From positions 145,103 through 209,102 of the forward strand of contig NZ_CP023739.1 in assembly GCF_002752655.1 (NCBI RefSeq): a DNA stretch of 64,000 bases, written 5' to 3'. This stretch comes from Methylosinus trichosporium OB3b (GTDB taxonomy: Bacteria; Pseudomonadota; Alphaproteobacteria; Rhizobiales; Beijerinckiaceae). Of this stretch, positions 32,804-40,768 are shown piece after piece (the stretch's first letter is position 1; the number at the start of each line of letters is the position of its first letter). Both the position numbers and the translations under genes were made by a program. Below the pieces are notes generated by a model that saw nothing but the letters and a program-made list of their open reading frames with translations, was not told the origin of the DNA and did no database searches.

Positions 32804-35677
32804 TCAATTCTCGCCGTTCATGCCTTCCTCCGCTATCGGAAGCGAGGCCTCGGGCATGCCGGCCTCCGCGAGATAGCTCCGGAGCAATTGCCGCGCGCGG
32901 TTCCAGCCGAAATCGGACGGAGTAAATTCGGCGATGAAAGGCAAGTTCAGCGCTTCGAAGATCGGCGTCCAAACATCCTCGCCATTGCGGCGCTGGCGCA
33001 AGGCCAAGGCCGAATTGAACTGATAGCGACCGAGCGCCCGGCGCTTGAAAAGTCGGCGATTGTAGGCGTAATCGCGATCGACCTCGTTTCTCGCCATCAG
33101 GCCGGAGAGATACGGCTTCTTTCTGCGCTCCTCGGCGACGATCGCGATGGGCAAGTCGTCCCAGGCGGCGAGAATGGCGCGTGTGTCCAAGGCGGCGATA
33201 TCTTGCGACCGGCCATGCGTGAACAGCGGCTTGAAGAGGACCCAGAACGTCTGGAATAGAAAATACTCGGCGTGACGTTGATCGATGCGCACGAGCCTCT
33301 CACCCGTGTTCACGTCGACGCTCGACGGCGCGAGCAGTTCGTAGAGCGCGCCGAATGGACCGCTTGCGAAGGCTCGATCGCGGAACGCCTCGCGCATCGC
33401 CCAATGAAGCGCGTTGTAGCCGAAATGATCGATATTCTGCCTGTCCGCGCCGCGTTCGAGCAATGCCTCCACGAGCGCGACATTGCCGGCGGCTGCGGCC
33501 GCCATCAGAGGCGTTTGGTTCATCGGCAACCGATGCTCCATGCCGTAGCTGGCGCATTGGTACAAGACTTCCTTCAGATTCTTGGAAAAATAAGCCGAGT
33601 AGCTCTTGCGGGCGATGCTGTCGCGCTGCCGGTCGAATTGCCGTGCGGCGTCCAGGCCCGCGTTCCTCGCCAGCCAACGAGCGAGCACGGGCTCGTCATG
33701 GCAGCATGCGATGTCGAACAATTGTTGGCGCGGCTTACCGCCCGGAGCGCGATCGCGGAACACCTTGATCAACAGCTCGGTCGTTTTCGCCTGATCGAAG
33801 ACCGGCCAGGGAACCGGGCTCTGCCGGAGAATATCGCGCCGGATCGCATCGACCTGCTCCTGCTTGCCCTGGAGCTCCAGCTTACGGGCTTCCCTCTGCC
33901 AGTCCTCGAGGCTTGATTGTTTCGCATCAACCTGCACCCGTCCCGCTGGGGTCAGCTCGAGCAGCTCGAAGAGCCGATGGCCGGTGTCGGATTCGATCAG
34001 ATAGAGATTCGCGGTCGCGCGGGTCAAAGCGACATAGAGCGCATTGACGAAGAACTTATACACCTCCAACGACTTGTCGGTCTTGTCCTTCGCCCGCCGA
34101 TAATCGAGCTCGTCGGCGGTTAGATCCTGCGCCGTAACGCCGTCGGCGATCTCGTTGAACTCGGCGCGGTGGTCGGAGATGAAGCGATAGAGGACGATGT
34201 TTTCGTATTCCAGCCCCTTGGCCTCATGAATCGAGAACAACAGCGGCGTCGTGAAATGCTTCCGCGCCTCGATCTTGTCTTCCTCGCGCATGACCAGCAC
34301 GGCGAAGCGGGTCGACTGCCGAATCTTTTGGTTGAGTTCCCGCTTGAGGTCATCCTTGTCCGGCGCCAGCGTCACGACGCCTGCCTCTGCGCCGACAGCC
34401 CTGACGAGAAAATTGCTCTCGCGATCGATCGAGCCGAAGCGCCTCTGCTTGATCTTGAGCAATTGATTGGCGACCCGCGTCTCCTCGCGGCTGTTGCGGA
34501 AATTGGCGGTGAGCATCGAGAGCTGCTGACGTTGCGCGAGTTCCGGCTCGCGCCAGAACAGGCTCTTGACCTGAGCCCAAGAAAAAAAGTTCGGATGAAC
34601 GATCTGGTTGGAATCGCCGCAGAGCAGAAATCGGCCGGGATGGCGCAGCGTCGCGAGAACGAGCGCGAGCTCCACCGGCGTGATGTCCTGCACTTCGTCG
34701 ATCACCACGAAGTCGTAACGCGGCGCGGCTTTCGCGCGCCATTCGTGCGCGATCAAATTGAGGTCGTACAGCTTCGCGTCCTTCAGCCAGGACAGATATT
34801 TTTCGAACAGGTCGTACAGCCGGCCGCGTTGGCTCGCGGCGAAAATCGATTGGCGCACGCCCAAAGCGAGATAATCCTCCCGCGAGAGCGCGCCACGTTC
34901 TCCAGCAGTGATGACGCCGCGAATTTCTTCGAGGATCTGATGCCCGTCGACCCCGCGAAGCTCCGGGTCCTTGACGGATTGGCGAACGCGCTGGAACCAG
35001 CCGGCGAAGTCCCGCCAAGCCGCCTCCCGTCCGGGTGGAACGTGAATGGATTCGACGAACTCCCGATAAGAAAGAAACGTCGCTTCCTGGCCCGCTCGCT
35101 CGAAACCGTTCGCGTAATAGAGGTTTCGCGCGCTCTGCGCGAGATAGGCCGAATGAGTCACATAGAGCGCCTCGCCCTCGACATGCTTCAACTTCTCGAG
35201 CGTCAGCGCCGTCTTTCCGCTGCCGGCGCCGCCGACGATGACGAGCGGCGGCGGAGCCCGAAAGACGGCGTCCTGCACATCGTCGAAGGAGATCGGCTTG
35301 TCGAGCAGATGGATGATTTTCACTTCGGGATTGAGATAGCGCAGCGGTCGCGCGCCCGATTCGGCCTCGGCGGCGTCACACGCGACGAGCTTGTCCTCGT
35401 CGATGACGGCTCCGCGGAGAAAGCGGGATTTCCCGTAATCGTGATTGACGATGACCTCCAGCATGAGGGCGCAGACCTCGTCATCGTGCCGCAGGAGACG
35501 AAATATCAGGCGATCCGCGTCATTGAGCCGAGCGCGATAAAGATCGGCATACGCGGCTCCCGTAAGCTTGCGCACCTGAGCCCCGCGAAAATCCCGGTTG
35601 GCGATCGCAGCGATCACCTTTTGATAGGCCAGCCTTACCCGCGACGTATCGAGATCGGCGATTTCGAGGATCTTCAT
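32804..35677 (-). CDS. RelE-like/SF1 helicase/ankyrin fusion protein
   Basis: The protein has 957 residues. Residues ~1-90 resemble a RelE/ParE-type fold (VRKLTGAAYADLYRARLNDA, RLIFRLLRHDDE, LEVIVNHDYGKSRFLRG). Residues 140-580 are a UvrD/REP-type SF1 helicase: Walker A GGAGSGKTAL (149-158), Walker B DFVVIDEVQDI (322-332), FLLCGDSNQI (350-359), LTANFRNS, SIHEAKGLEYENIVLY and FVNALYVALTRA. Residues ~719-765 hold two ankyrin-like units (NQTPLMAAAAAGNVALVEAL). The C-terminal 190 residues are unassigned. It would be a cytoplasmic ATPase acting on nucleic acid. Its place beside toxin-antitoxin genes suggests a defence or plasmid-competition role, but this is inferred. Confidence 0.8.
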   Translation of the reverse strand: MKILEIADLDTSRVRLAYQKVIAAIANRDFRGAQVRKLTGAAYADLYRARLNDADRLIFRLLRHDDEVCALMLEVIVNHDYGKSRFLRGAVIDEDKLVACDAAEAESGARPLRYLNPEVKIIHLLDKPISFDDVQDAVFRAPPPLVIVGGAGSGKTALTLEKLKHVEGEALYVTHSAYLAQSARNLYYANGFERAGQEATFLSYREFVESIHVPPGREAAWRDFAGWFQRVRQSVKDPELRGVDGHQILEEIRGVITAGERGALSREDYLALGVRQSIFAASQRGRLYDLFEKYLSWLKDAKLYDLNLIAHEWRAKAAPRYDFVVIDEVQDITPVELALVLATLRHPGRFLLCGDSNQIVHPNFFSWAQVKSLFWREPELAQRQQLSMLTANFRNSREETRVANQLLKIKQRRFGSIDRESNFLVRAVGAEAGVVTLAPDKDDLKRELNQKIRQSTRFAVLVMREEDKIEARKHFTTPLLFSIHEAKGLEYENIVLYRFISDHRAEFNEIADGVTAQDLTADELDYRRAKDKTDKSLEVYKFFVNALYVALTRATANLYLIESDTGHRLFELLELTPAGRVQVDAKQSSLEDWQREARKLELQGKQEQVDAIRRDILRQSPVPWPVFDQAKTTELLIKVFRDRAPGGKPRQQLFDIACCHDEPVLARWLARNAGLDAARQFDRQRDSIARKSYSAYFSKNLKEVLYQCASYGMEHRLPMNQTPLMAAAAAGNVALVEALLERGADRQNIDHFGYNALHWAMREAFRDRAFASGPFGALYELLAPSSVDVNTGERLVRIDQRHAEYFLFQTFWVLFKPLFTHGRSQDIAALDTRAILAAWDDLPIAIVAEERRKKPYLSGLMARNEVDRDYAYNRRLFKRRALGRYQFNSALALRQRRNGEDVWTPIFEALNLPFIAEFTPSDFGWNRARQLLRSYLAEAGMPEASLPIAEEGMNGEN

Positions 35678-35997
35678 CGGAATATTCGCTTCTCGAGTTC
35701 CTGCAAACCAGGCCGATCATGGGGATCGGTAGCCCACGATCGACGCGATCCGAATAGCCTTTTTCTCACGGCACGCCTACGGCTTGTCCGCACCTGGCGC
35801 CGACACGGAAACCTGCAACCTCCGACAGATGCACGTATGTCATTGTTTCAATGTGCTGACGACCATGGATAGCGCCGCGGCAGTTCGCACGATAAGCATT
35901 TCCATGCCCCTTCCGCTCAGCCTCGACAGCGCTGTCGAGGTCCGCGAGCTCTCGGGCCCTGTGCAAAACCTTGTTTTTGGGAGCGCCTTGAAATCTC

Positions 35998-36183
35998 CTC
36001 CCGCCGTCCGCCTCGTCGACGTCAAGGAGATCAACGACCGCTTCGGCCATGCGGAAGGCGACCGAGCTGTTGGCCCTGCTGTACCCGGCAGACGAATTCA
36101 CGGCTCAGACGGTCGCCCAATGGAGAGGTCGAGCCTTCGAAGAAGCGGCGTCTGAACGCGCGGCAGGAATGCAAACTGCGTGA
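35998..36183 (+). pseudogene. degenerate fragment with a GGDEF-like motif
   Basis: A plus-strand frame reads VDVKEINDRFGHAEGDRA, the DxxxFKxxND(x)xGHxxGD segment of diguanylate cyclases. The next part is in another frame (ELLALLYPADEFTAQTVAQW, stop 36181-36183) and is not GGDEF-like. The catalytic GGDEF loop is absent. The rest of 35678-36384 shows no convincing gene. Confidence 0.35.
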
Positions 36184-36384
36184 CGGTCACATACAGTCGT
36201 GCTTCAAATTTTCGTGAATTGGCACGAGCCGCAGATATTGCTCCTTAACAAGGCAAGGGCGCGGGTCGAAATCTGGTTGTCTGAATCCATCCGAGCATAA
36301 CGCGCCGATAGCTTCAGAACGCGCTGAACGCGTCCGAGCATTCTGAACCGGTCTCCGGCAAGGCTGGACGATACTGAAATAGCG

Positions 36385-36648
36385 TCAATGAGCACGGGAC
36401 TCCAACAAAAATCGGTAGCCGACGTGTGTCATCCAGCGCGCCCGACTCAAATGGCTTTCATGAACGAGCCTGGTCCTCTGCGGCTCGATCTCAGAATCGA
36501 GCCCGAAGATCGTCAGAGCGACTTCGCGCCAGTCTGCGCCTTCTTCCTCGGCGTCCAATAGGCGAAGATAGGTCACGAGGTGGCGTTCGTCATAGCTCGT
36601 CGGGCGCGCGCTGTAAGGCGGCTGATCCTGAAAGGGAAGAAAATCCAT
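36385..36648 (-). CDS. DUF2285-domain protein
   Basis: From ATG 36648 (MDFLPFQDQPPYSARPTSYD) to the stop, 87 residues. YDERHLVTYLRLLDAEEEGA, DWREVALTIFGLD and SHLSRARWMTHVGYRFLL match DUF2285, a small DNA-binding-like family common next to plasmid and integrative-element genes in alphaproteobacteria. An upstream extension of the frame (to 36897) looks non-coding. No partner regulator is seen next to it. Confidence 0.65.
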   Translation of the reverse strand: MDFLPFQDQPPYSARPTSYDERHLVTYLRLLDAEEEGADWREVALTIFGLDSEIEPQRTRLVHESHLSRARWMTHVGYRFLLESRAH

Positions 36649-37497
36649 TTCGAGCAACTCCGTCGTGTAGCATTGGTCGGGGCGCCGCAGCCTACGAAAT
36701 TGCTGCTCACGCTTCATTCTGCCGAAGCACGGAACGACGTCCCAGACTCGAGCCGCTGAAGGGAACTGACCCGCGGCACATCGAGAATCATCGTCATCAG
36801 AAATTGTGTCGATCCAAGGGCGATCGAGATGCGCGCCGCGCGTCGCCCAGCTGAGCACGACAATGAAATGATCATCGAGAAGTCCGGGGCGTCGCACAAA
36901 AAATCGGCGACGCCTCTACAATACCTGCGTTCATCGTGCGCGAGCATCGCAAGCCTGATTATGGGAATATTGTGGCGTGCGATTCTGCGCATCTTTGGAT
37001 CGCATGCAGCCTCGAACATAGGCGATAATCCCGCCGCGTTTGCGCCCTCTTTCTCATTTCGACTCGGCGCCTCACATCGGAACTGGCCGTTCTGCATCGG
37101 AGCGACGTCCGTCGTCGTAGGTCGAATGGATGTGCAGCGAGCTCGACCTCGCGCCGCGTGAATGCGGCAGAAAGATCCCGCGCGAATGCCAGCGTCGGTC
37201 TCTCTCGGATGTCGAATGACTCAACTCGAAGCCGACGGGCAATGTCGGCGCGCTGCATGTGTCGTGAAAGGATGATGCGCGGGTAGCGTTGATGTCGCGA
37301 CGACTCTCATGCAGGACCCGCGGGGTATTGCGTAGAGGCGAGCTTGCTGTATCCTCGAGATCGAGATCTGTGGCGAAAGCGGCGCGCGGTTCCCAAACCC
37401 TATTTGTGTGCGCGTCTACTTCGATGCAGCGACGATAAATGCGGACGCGCTGCTGCGCGCTCGGAAAGATATTTTCATTCGATCAGGGGGCCGCGAA
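36649..37497. other. 849-bp region without a recognised gene
   Basis: Only short frames on both strands, none with family motifs, a good ribosome site or convincing codon use. It separates the accessory genes from the conjugation locus and may hold promoters or a decayed gene. No origin-like iterated repeats were noticed by eye. Confidence 0.4.
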
Positions 37498-37911
37498 ATG
37501 ACCGCATCATTGCCGCGCCGCAAGCAGCCACGCGTTGTAAATGCCGGGCGCGAGCTGACTACTTTGCAGGATGGAACGAGGCAGGCGCGCGTTCAAGGAG
37601 CGCTGCTTCGAGAGTGTGACGAAGCGCTCGACCGCTTGATGCAGCTCACTCATCAAACATCGTCGAGGCGCCCGGCGGGAGTGCGATTCAGCGCAGCCGA
37701 GGTTCAATATATAGAGCATATGGTCGGCCAGATCGTCGCGACTGTCCCCGCAGGCGCGTGTGAAAAAATGGGGAAGGTGGCGATCTATCGGGAATATGCA
37801 GATTTCAGCGACAGGCGCCCCGAGCTGTTGGTGATCATGTTACGAGCCGCCTGCGACGAGATGGAGCGGGAGCTTCTTGCAACCGCGAGACACACGATCG
37901 GAGAGTCGTGA
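37498..37911 (+). CDS. hypothetical protein at the edge of the conjugation locus
   Basis: About 137 residues from ATG 37498 (MTASLPRRKQPRVVNAGREL). An earlier in-frame start at 37408 is possible. Soluble, charged and helical, with AEVQYIEHMVGQIVATVPAG in the middle and a helical C-terminus. No family is recognised. It is followed 62 bp later by the thioredoxin-fold gene on the same strand, so it may belong to that operon. Confidence 0.5.
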   Translation: MTASLPRRKQPRVVNAGRELTTLQDGTRQARVQGALLRECDEALDRLMQLTHQTSSRRPAGVRFSAAEVQYIEHMVGQIVATVPAGACEKMGKVAIYREYADFSDRRPELLVIMLRAACDEMERELLATARHTIGES

Positions 37912-37973
37912 ATTTTCTCGGCGCCAATTCGCGCACGGGTCTCCTAGCGTCCTTACGTCGAAAGGAGACCCGA

Positions 37974-39080
37974 ATGCGAACGCATTTGCTTACGATTGCC
38001 GCGATATTCGCCTCCACCATTGCCCAAGCCGAGCCAAGTGTCTCGCAGGCTGGAGCATTCGACACGGGCAGCGGCCCCGTGTCGAATGCTCCGAAGACCG
38101 TGACCGGCGTGACCTTCGGCGCCTCGGAGCTTGCTCGGATTGCGCCCGAGGTCATCGAGCAGACGCCGGCGCTGCAACATCTCGCCAGAAGCGGCGCGCG
38201 GCTGTTCGATGCGGGCGATGCTCATGGCCTGCGCGCGATTGTCGCGCGCCAGGGCGACGAGTTCATGATCTTGCAGCTCACGCCGGATGGCGACGCGATC
38301 GTCTCTGGCGTGCAGACCGATTTGTCGGCCGATCTGTTGCTGACGATCGCCGGACGGCGCGAACCGTGGGTCACGGAGCTCGGCACGAGCCACGGGATGC
38401 GTGGGCTGTTCGTGCGCAACGGCGGACAGTTTCAGGTGTTCTACGTCACTCCCGACGGAGAGCGCGTGATACCAGGCGTCATGTGGGATGCGAGCGGAAA
38501 AAATATCACGCGCGAACAAGTCGCTCCGCTGCCGGGGGTGACGCCGACCGTGACGATCGGCAGGGAGAAGGCCACCGGAGGCGCCGGCATCGGCAGCCAG
38601 CAGAAGGTCGCTTCGGCGCTCGAGGCTGCACGCAGCGCGTCCTTCGGGACGATCGGCTCGGAAGCTGCGCCGAGACTCTACGTCTTCATCGATCCATTGT
38701 GCGGCTATTCCGTTCGCGCCCTTCAGCAATTGCAGCCTTTCGTCGCTGGGGGAAGGGTGCTCGTCGCGATCATCCCCGTGTCGGTGCTGGACTACGAGAA
38801 TGACGGCCGGAGCACCAAGAGCGCCTTGGCGATGATGAGCAAGGCTGCCGATCAAATGGCGACGGCATGGTCGCGCGGAGATTTGAACGGGCCTGCATCA
38901 CAGGAGGCGGAAGAGCTGCTTCGCCGAAACATGGCGATCACCGAAACGATCTGGCTGCGCGGAACTCCGACGGTGATCTGGCGGAAGAAGGACGGCTCGG
39001 AGGGGCGCGTCGACGGACTGCCGGAGGATTGGAATGCGGTGATCGCATCGATAGGGAGCGAAAGCCATGCAGGGCGATAA
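37974..39080 (+). CDS. exported DsbC/DsbG-like thioredoxin-fold protein with one active-site cysteine
   Basis: The protein has 368 residues; ATG 37974 follows AAAGGAGA. Residues 1-19 form a signal peptide (HLLTIAAIFASTIAQA). The C-terminal 150 residues have the DsbC/G thioredoxin fold: RLYVFIDPLCGYSVRAL holds the active site, GTPTVIW the cis-proline loop. The motif is CGYS (about residues 243-246) instead of CxxC, so normal disulfide exchange by two cysteines is not possible. DsbC-like proteins occur in conjugation loci and help fold pilus and channel proteins in the periplasm. A strong hairpin lies in its early codons (38052-38092). Confidence 0.8.
   Translation: MRTHLLTIAAIFASTIAQAEPSVSQAGAFDTGSGPVSNAPKTVTGVTFGASELARIAPEVIEQTPALQHLARSGARLFDAGDAHGLRAIVARQGDEFMILQLTPDGDAIVSGVQTDLSADLLLTIAGRREPWVTELGTSHGMRGLFVRNGGQFQVFYVTPDGERVIPGVMWDASGKNITREQVAPLPGVTPTVTIGREKATGGAGIGSQQKVASALEAARSASFGTIGSEAAPRLYVFIDPLCGYSVRALQQLQPFVAGGRVLVAIIPVSVLDYENDGRSTKSALAMMSKAADQMATAWSRGDLNGPASQEAEELLRRNMAITETIWLRGTPTVIWRKKDGSEGRVDGLPEDWNAVIASIGSESHAGR
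38052..38092. repeat. 17-bp perfect inverted repeat inside the DsbC-like gene
   Basis: The arm at 38052-38068 (GGAGCATTCGACACGGG) is exactly complementary to the arm at 38076-38092, with a 7-base loop. In RNA this would be a very stable hairpin about 80 nt after the start codon; in DNA it could be a cruciform. No U-run follows, so it is not a normal terminator. Confidence 0.85.
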
Positions 39081-39615
39081 ATCGAGCACGAGACGATCCA
39101 CGAGTGCGAAACGGGTGTCGCGGCTGAGCAGAGCATGGAGCGGGCTCAAATGGATCGGCTCCGTTCCGGGACGCGCATTCCCGAAACCCGAAGTCATCGA
39201 GGGCGGTCGCTTTTTGTCGGGGTTGATCACAGGGGTTCGTCGTGGAGCGCGACGCAACACGCGGTTTAGAGTCGACGAAGATCGCCGCATCGATGTCCAG
39301 GCGACGGCGTTTCTGCACGGGATGAAAGCCTGGCAGGTCGAGGGACTCTTGCGGCGCCGTCGCCGGCAAACCGCGCTGGCTGCCTATATCTTCTTCGGCG
39401 CCGCCTGGACGCTCTTCGCCTACTGGCTGTTCGAGATCGCGATCACGCCATGGGCGTCTTGGAGGATAGCGCCGGTTCTGGAATTCGCGCCGTTCTGCTT
39501 GTTTCTGTTTCTGACGGCGTTCCAAAGCGCGTTGCAAAATTATCAGATCAGAACACGTCGACTGGCGACGGCGTGGGAATATCTTACCACCTCCGAGCAG
39601 TTCTGGCCGAGCTGA
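39067..39615 (+). CDS. membrane protein of the conjugation locus (TraX/IcmV-like position)
   Basis: The protein has 182 residues and overlaps the preceding gene by 14 bp, so it is translated with it. The N-terminal 100 residues are very basic. Two hydrophobic segments follow (TALAAYIFFGAAWTLFAYWL and about 135-155), then a short soluble tail. Size and layout recall small two-helix inner-membrane proteins of I-type systems (IcmV/TraX), but the sequence itself does not prove this. Confidence 0.6.
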   Translation: MQGDKSSTRRSTSAKRVSRLSRAWSGLKWIGSVPGRAFPKPEVIEGGRFLSGLITGVRRGARRNTRFRVDEDRRIDVQATAFLHGMKAWQVEGLLRRRRRQTALAAYIFFGAAWTLFAYWLFEIAITPWASWRIAPVLEFAPFCLFLFLTAFQSALQNYQIRTRRLATAWEYLTTSEQFWPS

Positions 39616-39849
39616 AATGAGCGCATATTCTGGCTCGACGCCGCCAATGTCCTCGGCGGCGTCGATAACCACGCCACTGCCGAGCTCCGCGCTACAATTT
39701 CGGAATAATCTCCATGGCGAAAATTGCTCGGACGACGCGCGCGAATTTTCCGCGCGTCGTCCGCCGCACTCTTCTCGGCGACGCACAGTGCCGTCGGAAC
39801 GCAGGGCGCCCCTGCCGATCGCGGCCGACAATCGCGGGGCGGCGCCCGA

Positions 39850-40158
39850 TCAAAACGTGCCGAGAGGAGCGCTTCGGGAGCCGCCCGCCGCCCCGGTCGC
39901 CCAAGGCGCCGATTCGTAGCTGGGCCGCGTCGCTTGTGTGGAAGGCTCCACAGGCTTGACCAAGGTTCCGTTCCTATCGATCACCGGCGGCCGCCAAATG
40001 GCGTTGGATTCACCATAGGAGGCGTAGGGGTCATAGAAGGGATGACGCACAGTTGGGGCAGGGGGCGCGTCGTAGTCGGCTGCGGTGCGCACATTTCCCG
40101 AGTAACAAGCCGTGAGCGGGATGGAGAGACAAATCAGGGGGAGGAAGAGATGTCGCAT
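39850..40158 (-). CDS. small lipoprotein
   Basis: The protein has 102 residues. The signal ends in a lipobox (SIPLTAC, cysteine at about 18). The mature part is proline-, tyrosine- and serine-rich (RHPFYDPYASYGESNAIWRP). It lies at the end of the minus-strand DotA operon and is probably an outer-membrane accessory of the secretion channel. No family is recognised. Confidence 0.6.
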   Translation of the reverse strand: MRHLFLPLICLSIPLTACYSGNVRTAADYDAPPAPTVRHPFYDPYASYGESNAIWRPPVIDRNGTLVKPVEPSTQATRPSYESAPWATGAAGGSRSAPLGTF

Positions 40159-40215
40159 GAGGGTCTCCTATGGAGAGACCAATCATGCGACGAGGCTGCG
40201 CGTATTCGGCGTGCA

Positions 40216-40767
40216 TCAGCGGTCGAGCGCTCGTTTCAAAGAAGCGATATGGGGACCGAGAGCATTGGGACTGCAGAGAATTTCGCCTTTGGACCACGCG
40301 TCGTTCATCTGATAGACGATGGACTTGAGCTCGGCATACTCCGGGCGACCGGACTTGCCTTGTTCCGCGGCAGTGAGCAGAGCCCAAAGACAGCTTTCCA
40401 TCCCTCTCCTGAAATCCAGCGTCTTCAACAGCTTCGTTCGGTGCTCGTCGCTGTGTCGATCAGAGATGGCGAGATTTTCTCGCAAGGATTCGACCTCGAC
40501 GGCGAGCTGGGCGCGGCGCCTCCGCTCTTCATTGAGGACGTCCATCCAGGCGTTGAAATCATTGATATGGATCGAACGCCAGCCGGCGCAGTATTCAGTT
40601 TGTCGCTGGGCTTCGACATCGCGCAGCGCCGACTGCTCCCCTTCATAGTAGCCGTTGTTTTCGCCTTCCCGATAGCCGTCGGATTTGCCACTGGAGTAGC
40701 CGTTCGAGCGACCTACCGCATACCACAGCATCCCGTTTCCAGAGCCAGGTTCGTCGTCGTCGCGCAT
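40216..40767 (-). CDS. hypothetical protein with a GxxxG-repeat and coiled coil
   Basis: ATG 40767 lies one base after the DotA stop codon, so it is translationally coupled; this decides the start. Of 183 residues, about 12-40 carry seven glycines every fourth position (GRSNGYSSGKSDGYREGENN and on), the 'deca-GX3' style known from Yae1/Lto1 proteins. A helical coiled-coil region follows (EERRRRAQLAVEVESLRENL). The function is unknown; a stabilising or docking role beside DotA is possible. Confidence 0.65.
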   Translation of the reverse strand: MRDDDEPGSGNGMLWYAVGRSNGYSSGKSDGYREGENNGYYEGEQSALRDVEAQRQTEYCAGWRSIHINDFNAWMDVLNEERRRRAQLAVEVESLRENLAISDRHSDEHRTKLLKTLDFRRGMESCLWALLTAAEQGKSGRPEYAELKSIVYQMNDAWSKGEILCSPNALGPHIASLKRALDR

Positions 40768-40768
40768 C

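Noticed and set aside
36649..37497. Search for a replication origin or oriT
   Set aside because: No iterons, DnaA-like clusters or relaxase-type nick region were recognised by eye, and no rep or relaxase gene is present in the window.
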